5,505 bases of DNA. Source: an uncultured Anaerobutyricum sp. (GTDB taxonomy: Bacteria; Bacillota; Clostridia; Lachnospirales; Lachnospiraceae). Below the pieces are notes generated by a model that made no database searches, was not told where the DNA came from, and saw nothing but the letters and a program-made list of their open reading frames with translations. The stretch is taken from contig CAKREJ010000109.1 in assembly GCA_934317185.1 (NCBI GenBank), forward strand, positions 1-5,505, read 5' to 3'. The position numbers and the translations under genes were made by a program. This document shows, piece after piece, positions 1 through 5,118 of the stretch (positions within the stretch are counted from its first letter, which is position 1; every line of letters starts with the position of its first letter).

Positions 1-2
1 TA

Positions 3-9
3 CTCCTTT
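3..9 (-). promoter_or_regulatory. Ribosome binding site of a gene beyond the left edge
   Basis: Read on the minus strand the window ends in GAAAGGAGTA, which contains AAAGGAG, a good Shine-Dalgarno sequence. No start codon follows inside the window, so the gene it would serve must begin just outside. Together with the promoter-like elements at 38-67, this suggests the neighbour on the left is transcribed leftward, in the same direction as the lipoprotein gene but from its own promoter. Confidence 0.55.
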
Positions 10-36
10 CGGTATAAATTGAGTTTTTCTAAAATA

Positions 37-53
37 ACTTACATTCCGTAAGT
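37..53. promoter_or_regulatory. Inverted repeat ACTTAC-N5-GTAAGT, candidate operator
   Basis: ACTTAC (37-42) and GTAAGT (48-53) are perfect six-base arms around the spacer ATTCC. The repeat sits on the presumed -10 element and spacer of the leftward promoter, the usual place for a repressor site. The TTAC/GTAA half-sites with a short spacer resemble sites of winged-helix regulators such as the HxlR/MarR type, but I cannot assign a regulator. A short transcript hairpin is the alternative; no T-run strong enough for a terminator follows on either strand. Confidence 0.4.
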
Positions 54-67
54 AATCCCTAAGTCAA
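38..67 (-). promoter_or_regulatory. Candidate sigma-A promoter for the off-window left gene
   Basis: On the minus strand TTGACT (62-67, five of six matches to TTGACA) is followed after 18 bases by TGTAAG (38-43, four of six matches to TATAAT). Transcription would start near base 31, giving a leader of about 30 bases before the AAAGGAG at 3-9, a sensible geometry. The -10 is imperfect and overlaps an inverted repeat, so this would be a weak or regulated promoter. Inference from consensus matching only. Confidence 0.4.
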
Positions 68-83
68 GACGATTTCTTGTCTT
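65..83. repeat. Two overlapping short inverted repeats upstream of the -35
   Basis: CAAGA (65-69) pairs with TCTTG (75-79), and in an alternative register AAGAC (66-70) pairs with GTCTT (79-83). The element abuts and partly overlaps the TTGACT -35 candidate. It could be a second regulatory site or chance. It is too short and too poor in GC to call a terminator. Confidence 0.2.
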
Positions 84-177
84 CACAGTTTACTATTTTC
101 TCACAAAAATCGCTTTTCGTCCATACCTTTTTTTAATTTTCGACAGAATTTTTGATATATCTTTCACAATTCCTTGA

Positions 178-207
178 AATTTTTGTGTACAAACCAATTT
201 TTGTGTA
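178..207. repeat. 12-base direct repeat with an 18-base period
   Basis: AATTTTTGTGTA occurs at 178-189 and again, identically, at 196-207, with the six-base spacer CAAACC between. A partial third copy, AATTTTTG, lies at 147-154. The copies sit 34 to 63 bases past the lipoprotein stop on its downstream side. The first copy also contributes to TTTGT-GT-ACAAA (182-193), a near palindrome. The rest of 84-240 is AT-rich, and I see no gene and no convincing intrinsic terminator for the lipoprotein operon in it. Confidence 0.5.
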
Positions 208-240
208 TTTTATGCATCCAAGAACGTCTCCGTGTTTGTG

Positions 241-1287
241 CTACTCGCTTGTTCCTTCACTTTCCATTTCACTACGATGCGTGTTTGAAGCATCTGATTC
301 TGCGGTCGTACCTGTTTGACCTGATGCAGCATTTCCTTCTGTTTGTTTTGCCCTTTCTGCCGCTTTCTCTGCCTTTTGCTTCTGATAAGCTGTTTTAAAT
401 ATAGCTCTTAACTTTTCAACAGAAGCTTTTTCTGCATGATACCATACCGTTTTACCATTCATATTGGTAATAGTAAAATATTCATCGTATACGATAAGCT
501 TCATTGTATTTCCGTGATGATAAAACGTATACGTCCTGCCCTGCGTTAACTTCTTAGCTGCTTTCTTACCCCATTTTCTCTTTGCACGAGCTTCATTCGA
601 CTTTTTCTTGCTCATCTGGTCAATATAAGTTGCTACAGAAGTTGCTACTTCGTTTTCATAACATCTGCCCTTATCATTTATAATTAATGGAGTATCTGCC
701 ATGCGATGGAATAATCTTGAATTCGGATAACCATTTTTAAAATGTAAAAAAGCGTCACCGATTGCAGAAGCATTATAAGCGTAATATACATTATTAGGTA
801 AATCAGTGAAAACAATGTAATTTCCACCATATACCATAATTTCATAGATGGCATTATCCTCATCATATAAAATATATTCATAACCCGGACCATATTTTTC
901 ATTTACCTCATCCGGCGTATATTTTGTTGTTTTGTCTGCCCTTGAAGCTATAGATGTTGCCAGAGAAAATACTGCTTCTTCTTCCACAAACTCGCTGCCA
1001 TCCATATTGTCAGCATATCCCACCTCAAGCTTTACAAGATGATCACGAGATATTTTTTCAAGGTAATCACTGGCTCTTTGTTCATCTTCTGTCATATCAT
1101 TTTCTGCATCTACCTGTGACCTTAATGACTTATTTTCTTTTTTCAGCTTTTTATTTTCTTTTTTCAGTTCTTTATAGTAACTGGAAGAAAGCACCTTTTT
1201 TTTAGATGCTTTACATCCCGTAAGAGAAAGTGCTAATACCAGACTTATTATAAGAACTGTACCTGTATTTCTTCTCCTTCTTCTCAT
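241..1287 (-). CDS. Putative secreted lipoprotein with a coiled coil and a duplicated C-terminal module, function unknown
   Basis: I do not recognise this 348-residue protein as a named family. It begins with an arginine cluster (residues 2-6), a hydrophobic stretch (about 10-23) and the lipobox L22-T23-G24-C25, so it should be cleaved before Cys25, lipidated and anchored to the outer face of the membrane. Residues 38-60 are rich in Lys and Glu with leucines at 41, 48 and 55, exactly seven apart, indicating a short coiled coil. Residues about 103-187 and 212-301 look like two copies of one alpha/beta module (shared landmarks include S-[LV]-A-T, G-x2-Y-x2-Y-x3-N, V-Y, V-x-Y and F-K-x2-Y). The tail from about 302 is Lys/Ala-rich, then Gly/Ser/Thr/Glu-rich and probably disordered. 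The start codon is 8 bases after the upstream gene's stop. AGAGGG (1292-1297) overlaps that stop and serves as the ribosome binding site, so translation is probably linked to it. Confidence 0.85.
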   Translation of the reverse strand: MRRRRRNTGTVLIISLVLALSLTGCKASKKKVLSSSYYKELKKENKKLKKENKSLRSQVDAENDMTEDEQRASDYLEKISRDHLVKLEVGYADNMDGSEFVEEEAVFSLATSIASRADKTTKYTPDEVNEKYGPGYEYILYDEDNAIYEIMVYGGNYIVFTDLPNNVYYAYNASAIGDAFLHFKNGYPNSRLFHRMADTPLIINDKGRCYENEVATSVATYIDQMSKKKSNEARAKRKWGKKAAKKLTQGRTYTFYHHGNTMKLIVYDEYFTITNMNGKTVWYHAEKASVEKLRAIFKTAYQKQKAEKAAERAKQTEGNAASGQTGTTAESDASNTHRSEMESEGTSE

Positions 1288-1295
1288 AATGCCCT

Positions 1296-1970
1296 CTAAT
1301 ATTCTTCTTTCCGGACTACTTCGTTCTTATTTTTATAGATAGAATGATCTGAAATATATCCTCTTACACTGGATAATGGATAAATATTACTACGTCGTCC
1401 GATGATCGTTCCCGGATTTAAGACACTACCACAACCAATTTCCACATAATCACCAAGTATCGCTCCAATCTTCTTCATATGTGTCTCAATTCTTGTATCA
1501 TCTAAACGAATTTCTACCAGTTTCTTATCAGACTTTACATTCGATGTAATAGAGCCTGCTCCCATGTGGGATTTATAGCCAAGAATAGAATCTCCTACAT
1601 AATTGTAATGAGGAACCTGTACTTTATCAAATAAAATAACATTTTTAAGTTCTGTAGAGTTTCCTACCGTTGCTCCCTCTCCTACAATGGCATTTCCACG
1701 GATAAATGCACAATGCCGTACTTCTGCCTCCGGACCGATAATTGCCGGACCATTGATATATGCCGTAGGAGCAACGGTAGCTGTTTTTGCTATCCATACA
1801 TGTTCTTTTACTTCTTCGTATTCATCTTTTGGAAGAAGCATTCCTACTTCCATAATAAAATCATGAATTTTAGGAAGAACTTCCCAGGGATAAGTATTTT
1901 CCTCAAATAATACTGCCGCAATCGTTCTGTTAAAATCCTGAAACAATGCTTTATTCTCTAATCTTTTCAT
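1296..1970 (-). CDS. GlmU-like left-handed beta-helix acyltransferase, stand-alone (UDP-GlcNAc pyrophosphorylase-related)
   Basis: This 224-residue protein matches the C-terminal half of GlmU, which acetylates glucosamine-1-phosphate from acetyl-CoA. It has an N-terminal helical segment (1-55) and then hexapeptide-repeat rungs (about 57-105 and 168-200), the signature of a left-handed beta-helix that normally works as a trimer. The segment around H121 (PHYNYVGDS, then GAGSIT at 137-142) matches the GlmU motif holding the catalytic histidine. It lacks the N-terminal uridylyltransferase (Rossmann) half and its GxGTRM-type loop, so pyrophosphorylase activity is not expected despite the usual database name. 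Aligned from memory without gaps, E. coli GlmU R333, K351, H363, Y366, N386 and K392 fall on R91, K109, H121, Y124, N144 and K150. The true substrate is unknown. Its ribosome binding site is weak (GGA at 1978-1980, seven bases from the ATG), and the lipoprotein gene follows 8 bases downstream in an apparent operon. Confidence 0.88.
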   Translation of the reverse strand: MKRLENKALFQDFNRTIAAVLFEENTYPWEVLPKIHDFIMEVGMLLPKDEYEEVKEHVWIAKTATVAPTAYINGPAIIGPEAEVRHCAFIRGNAIVGEGATVGNSTELKNVILFDKVQVPHYNYVGDSILGYKSHMGAGSITSNVKSDKKLVEIRLDDTRIETHMKKIGAILGDYVEIGCGSVLNPGTIIGRRSNIYPLSSVRGYISDHSIYKNKNEVVRKEEY

Positions 1971-2008
1971 GTCTTTTTCCAGCTGTATCCAGCCTCTCCT
2001 TTCTATCT

Positions 2009-2037
2009 CCTATACTATTTTTAATCATTTTGAACAA
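2009..2037 (-). promoter_or_regulatory. Candidate promoter of the GlmU-like/lipoprotein operon
   Basis: On the minus strand TTGTTC (2032-2037) and TATAGG (2009-2014) are separated by exactly 17 bases. Matches to consensus are three of six and four of six, so this is a modest promoter. It would start transcription near 2002 and give a leader of about 32 bases. The 146-base gap from topB makes a separate promoter plausible. I see no clear intrinsic terminator behind topB in 2038-2116, so read-through from topB is also possible. Confidence 0.35.
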
Positions 2038-2116
2038 TTACATAATAACAAATGCTCTAAATCAAATCAATCCCATATAAGTAAAAACAACGTTCTCCAT
2101 TATGCCCTGCGATAAA

Positions 2117-4285
2117 TTATACCGGTGGATTCGTATCTATAAACTCCAGCCTCCAGTTATATCTGTTTGTCTTTTCATCTTTTTCATAATAAAAATATGC
2201 TGAAAATTTATTTCCTTTTCTACTTACGCAGCCACGAAATCCTACTTTGCCATGCTCCAGTAAAATTTTAACCATCTCATAAGATACTTTTTTACCGAGA
2301 GAAGTGATAAAGCGATCATCCTTCCATATAACAAATTTACAGCCTTTTTTCCAGGCAGAACATCCGAAGGCTCTTGCACTTTCTACTACGGGAGCACCAC
2401 ATTCCGGGCAGATTCCTGCCGGTTCTGTGTGTAGAGGCTCTAAGATGACCGGTCCTCCAAATACTTTATCGTTCTTTATTTTATCAACAGCTTCTATTAC
2501 AAACCTCTCTATCATTGTAAGGAAATCATCCTTTGTGAACTTTTTTCTCTCAATATCAGATAATGTTTTTTCAAGCCGACCTGTATACTCTAAATCAAAA
2601 AGCTCTCTTGCCGGGAAAGTTTCTACTAACATTTTCCCCAAATCTGTACAGATCAGACTTTTTCCTTTTGCCTTAATATAACCGGCATCTTTTAATTTTT
2701 TAATTGTTTCTGCTCGTGTTGCCGGCGTTCCGATGCTAAACCCGCTTAAAATTGCCATCATCATCTGTTCTTCTTCTTTTTCTTCGTATTTCTTTCCACA
2801 AGTTTCCATAACTTTAAGCAACGTTTTTTCAGTATGTGATTTTGGTGGCTTTCTTTCCACTTCATTGATTTCAGATTTTATTAATGGTAAAACATCACCC
2901 TTTTGCACCGGTGGTAAAATAGTTTCTTTCGCATCGATTCCTTCTATCAATTTCCATCCTGGTTCTAACTGTACCTTTCCTTTTGCAATAAATTCACCTG
3001 GAATATCTGTTTCCTTCATCTTTATATGAAGCACGGTATCTTCTGCAACTGCAATCGGCATAAATTGTGCCAAAAAACGGTTTTTAACCGCTTCATAAAC
3101 GACCCTCTCTGATTCGTTTAAACTGCCTGGCTGCATATAGGTTGGAATAATTGCAGAATGGCTTTCTACTTTTTTACTGTCAAAAATACGCTTTGTACTT
3201 TTAAACTGTATCATTTCCTCATATGGAGAACCCTTCTTATGTATATTTAATACCTTTGCCGTCTTTTCCTTCAGACTTTCATCAAGAACAACACTTGCCG
3301 TTCTCGGATAAGTAATAAACTTTTTTTCATATAACTGCTGTGCGGTTTTTAATACCTTGTCCGATGTCCAGCCTTTATACTTTGAAGTTATATAACCCTG
3401 TAATCCGGATAAATTAAAAAGATATGGCGGATATTCATTTTTCTTTGTTACTTTTTTAGAAATAACTTCTCCATTCCTGCCATAAATTTTTTCTTTAATT
3501 TCCTTTAATTCTTCTGGATCATCAAACTTCTCATTTCCTTTTACATAATAAATACTATCAATATCTTTCTTTTCTTCTGTCTGAAATATACCTTTTAATT
3601 TATAGTATTTCGTTACTTTAAAATTCTCAATTTCTTTGTCCCTGTCATATATGATCTTCAATGTTGGCATTAGTACTCTTCCAATATTTAAGAGACGAAT
3701 ATTTTGTTTGTTTCGATACTTTAAAGTTGCAACAGAAGTAAGATTGATTCCAATAAGCCAGTCTGCGATCTGTCTTCCAAATCCTGCATCCTGTAAAGAC
3801 TTCATTTCCTCATTTGGCTTTAAATTCTGCAGTCCCCTGTTTACTTCATCTGCTGTCCATTCATTTAATAAGATTCGCTCTACTGGTTTTTGAGGTGAAA
3901 TATAATTAATAATCTCATCCGCTATAATCTGTCCTTCTCTGTCATCGTCCGTGGCAGAAATAATACCTTCTACATCTTCTCTTTCCATAAGACTTTTTAT
4001 AATATTCATCTGCTGAACAACACCGCTGTCAGGTTTATCTTTATTCTTTCCATCAGACTTTACCTTATATAAAAACTTTTCCGGAATATAAGGGAACTTT
4101 TCAATCCGCCAGCTTCGCATTTCAGGATCATAATCTCTCGCATCATAAAGCTGCAAAAGATGTCCAAATGCCCATGTAATAATATAGTACTGTCCTTCAA
4201 AATATCCATTGCGCCGGGAAGAAGCGGTAGCATCTGCAATATTCTTTGCAACAGACGGTTTCTCCGCTATAATTAACTTTTTCAT
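2117..4285 (-). CDS. topB: DNA topoisomerase III-like type IA topoisomerase
   Basis: The 722-residue protein is a type IA topoisomerase: it cuts one DNA strand through a 5'-phosphotyrosine and passes another through, decatenating or relaxing DNA with Mg2+. The Toprim domain is at the N terminus, with E8 in AEKPSVAK and D113, D115 and E117 in ATDDDREG. The segment RQIADWLIGINLT (171-183) and LNIGRVLMPTL (199-209) are family motifs. The active-site tyrosine is Y326 in ITYPRT (324-329), nearly the same position as in E. coli topoisomerase III. SHSAIIPT (375-382) and IGTPATRAET (518-527) follow. Cys626, 629, 642 and 649 form a probable zinc site, followed by a C-terminal topoisomerase repeat (about 660-715). 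The start is the ATG at 4285, which has GAAGGGG five bases upstream; a TTG eight codons earlier in frame would put that ribosome site inside the gene. Oddities: A330 replaces the usual Asp of YPRTD, Q119 replaces Glu in REGE, and GRVLMP replaces GRVQTP. It may be housekeeping or mobile-element derived; no element genes are nearby. Confidence 0.93.
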   Translation of the reverse strand: MKKLIIAEKPSVAKNIADATASSRRNGYFEGQYYIITWAFGHLLQLYDARDYDPEMRSWRIEKFPYIPEKFLYKVKSDGKNKDKPDSGVVQQMNIIKSLMEREDVEGIISATDDDREGQIIADEIINYISPQKPVERILLNEWTADEVNRGLQNLKPNEEMKSLQDAGFGRQIADWLIGINLTSVATLKYRNKQNIRLLNIGRVLMPTLKIIYDRDKEIENFKVTKYYKLKGIFQTEEKKDIDSIYYVKGNEKFDDPEELKEIKEKIYGRNGEVISKKVTKKNEYPPYLFNLSGLQGYITSKYKGWTSDKVLKTAQQLYEKKFITYPRTASVVLDESLKEKTAKVLNIHKKGSPYEEMIQFKSTKRIFDSKKVESHSAIIPTYMQPGSLNESERVVYEAVKNRFLAQFMPIAVAEDTVLHIKMKETDIPGEFIAKGKVQLEPGWKLIEGIDAKETILPPVQKGDVLPLIKSEINEVERKPPKSHTEKTLLKVMETCGKKYEEKEEEQMMMAILSGFSIGTPATRAETIKKLKDAGYIKAKGKSLICTDLGKMLVETFPARELFDLEYTGRLEKTLSDIERKKFTKDDFLTMIERFVIEAVDKIKNDKVFGGPVILEPLHTEPAGICPECGAPVVESARAFGCSAWKKGCKFVIWKDDRFITSLGKKVSYEMVKILLEHGKVGFRGCVSRKGNKFSAYFYYEKDEKTNRYNWRLEFIDTNPPV

Positions 4286-4290
4286 CTGAT

Positions 4291-4297
4291 CCCCTTC
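4291..4297 (-). promoter_or_regulatory. topB ribosome binding site, decides the start
   Basis: GAAGGGG on the minus strand ends five bases before the ATG at 4285. It lies between this ATG and an upstream in-frame TTG at 4309, so initiation at the ATG (protein beginning MKKLIIAEKP) is favoured. The family's N terminus also begins right at this point. Confidence 0.75.
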
Positions 4298-4329
4298 TTT
4301 CTGGTTCAATTACTAACCACATATTGCAA

Positions 4330-4355
4330 TTGCGTACAAGCATACAACAACGCAA
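4330..4355. promoter_or_regulatory. Inverted repeat across the predicted topB transcription start
   Basis: TTGCGT (4330-4335) and ACGCAA (4350-4355) are perfect six-base inverted arms separated by 14 bases. The left arm abuts two overlapping perfect eight-base palindromes, ATTGCAAT (4323-4330) and GCAATTGC (4326-4333). The predicted topB start (about 4352) lies inside the right arm, so the element fits an operator better than a full transcribed hairpin, although either is possible. No regulator can be named from sequence alone. Confidence 0.35.
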
Positions 4356-4358
4356 ATA

Positions 4359-4387
4359 ACTATAGCATAATTTTTTTATTCTGTGAA
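4359..4387 (-). promoter_or_regulatory. topB promoter
   Basis: On the minus strand TTCACA (4382-4387, five of six) and TATAGT (4359-4364, five of six) are separated by exactly 17 bases. The -10 is preceded by TGC, which makes an extended -10 as well. This is the best sigma-A promoter in the window. It predicts a start near 4352 and a leader of about 67 bases before the topB ATG. Confidence 0.7.
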
Positions 4388-4405
4388 CCTTTGTAAATTA
4401 TACTC

Positions 4406-4434
4406 TTTTCCCTCATTAAAAAAAATGATATACT
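4406..4434 (+). promoter_or_regulatory. Promoter of the LUD-domain gene (extended -10)
   Basis: TGATATACT (4426-4434) is an extended -10 (TGn followed by TATACT, five of six matches). The -35 position 17 bases upstream, TTTTCC (4406-4411), is poor, as is common when the -10 is extended. The start would be near 4441, giving a leader of about 30 bases. It is back to back with the topB promoter without overlap. A second TATACT at 4399-4404 has no better -35. Confidence 0.6.
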
Positions 4435-4457
4435 TTCTATATTATCTCATATAAGAC

Positions 4458-4463
4458 AGGAGG
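4458..4463 (+). promoter_or_regulatory. Strong ribosome binding site of the LUD-domain gene
   Basis: AGGAGG with a seven-base spacer (AATTACT) before the ATG at 4471 is a full consensus Shine-Dalgarno at ideal spacing. It supports this start codon and efficient translation. Confidence 0.85.
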
Positions 4464-4470
4464 AATTACT

Positions 4471-5112
4471 ATGACACCAAAACAGGAAGCCTGGGCAATA
4501 CAGGCAAAGCATGTAATAAAAGAAATGGAACGTAGACATTTTAATGCGTACTACTGTTCTACAAAAGAAGAAGCTCTCACAAAGGCGATATCTATCATTG
4601 AGAAGGGTTCTGTTATTGCAAGTGGTGGTTCTGCTACTTTAGGAGAAGTCGGTCTTCTTGACTACATAAAGGAGCATTCCAAAGATTATACTTTTATCGA
4701 CCGCACTGTCGCTAAAGAAGAAGAAGAAAAAAGACAGATTCACGCAAAGGCGATTCTGTCTGATTACTATCTTATGAGTACAAATGCGTTCACTATGGAT
4801 GGACAGCTTGTCAATATTGATGGAAATGGTAACCGTGTCAGTGCACTTTGCTACGGTCCAAAGCATGTCGTAATCATTACCGGAATGAATAAATTAGTTC
4901 CGTCTGTGGAAGATGCCTATAAACGAATCCGTCAGGATGCCTGTCCACCAAACTGTGTTCGTCTTGGTCTTACAACCCCATGCAGTCAGACAGGAGTCTG
5001 TGGAGAATGTATATCTACCTCATCCATCTGTGGACTGTTTGTAACTACTAGAATTTCCCGTTACCCTGACAGAATTCATGTTATTATGGTTGGGGAAGAA
5101 TTAGGCTATTAA
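4471..5112 (+). CDS. LUD-domain protein (LutC/YkgG-like, DUF162), stand-alone
   Basis: This 213-residue protein belongs to the LUD family, whose LutC and LutB members take part in oxidation of L-lactate to pyruvate, although single-domain clostridial members have no settled biochemical role. Family landmarks are visible: an N-terminal helix, the glycine-rich loop ASGGSATLGEVGLLDYIK (50-67), the segment K82-Q89 before the second half, STNAFTMDG then NIDGNGNR (115-122), and the C-terminal VGEELGY. The last third holds six cysteines (158, 162, 171, 177, 180, 187); TPCSQTG and CGEC match the cysteine motif I recall from clostridial relatives and could bind a metal or an iron-sulfur cluster. No lutA or lutB partner lies beside it, so a lactate role is not supported by context. 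It is transcribed divergently from topB on its own promoter. Its stop is only 6 bases from the end of the convergent receiver gene, with no clear terminator between. The length is typical for the family. Confidence 0.92.
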   Translation: MTPKQEAWAIQAKHVIKEMERRHFNAYYCSTKEEALTKAISIIEKGSVIASGGSATLGEVGLLDYIKEHSKDYTFIDRTVAKEEEEKRQIHAKAILSDYYLMSTNAFTMDGQLVNIDGNGNRVSALCYGPKHVVIITGMNKLVPSVEDAYKRIRQDACPPNCVRLGLTTPCSQTGVCGECISTSSICGLFVTTRISRYPDRIHVIMVGEELGY

Positions 5113-5118
5113 TTTTTT

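Noticed and set aside
216..236. Short ACG-GAGA-CGT stem just after the lipoprotein stop
   Set aside because: A three-base-pair stem with a GNRA-like loop and no following T-run is too weak to call a terminator or RNA element.
174..398. Plus-strand open frame overlapping the lipoprotein 3' end
   Set aside because: It starts at a TTG without a ribosome binding site, has an atypical Leu/Phe/Cys-rich composition, and lies antisense to a gene with clear signal and lipobox features.
684..1205. Minus- and plus-strand open frames inside the lipoprotein gene
   Set aside because: They are alternate-frame shadows of the lipoprotein reading frame, with skewed hydrophobic composition and no initiation signals.
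2085..2116. Possible intrinsic terminator of topB (AACGTT followed by a short T-run on the minus strand)
   Set aside because: AACGTT has no loop, and no stem of five or more base pairs precedes the run of five T residues.
2304..3893. Several plus-strand open frames of 85-125 residues within topB
   Set aside because: They are antisense shadows of a conserved topoisomerase and rich in Ser/Phe/Ile, as expected from reverse reading of AT-rich coding DNA; none shows a recognisable motif.
4286..4470. Riboswitch or small RNA in the divergent intergenic region
   Set aside because: Both predicted leaders are short (about 67 and 30 bases) and lack a complex conserved fold; the visible elements are explained by promoters and palindromes.
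4639..4866. Minus-strand 75-residue open frame inside the LUD gene
   Set aside because: It is the antisense shadow of the conserved Glu/Lys-rich segment, giving an implausible phenylalanine run.
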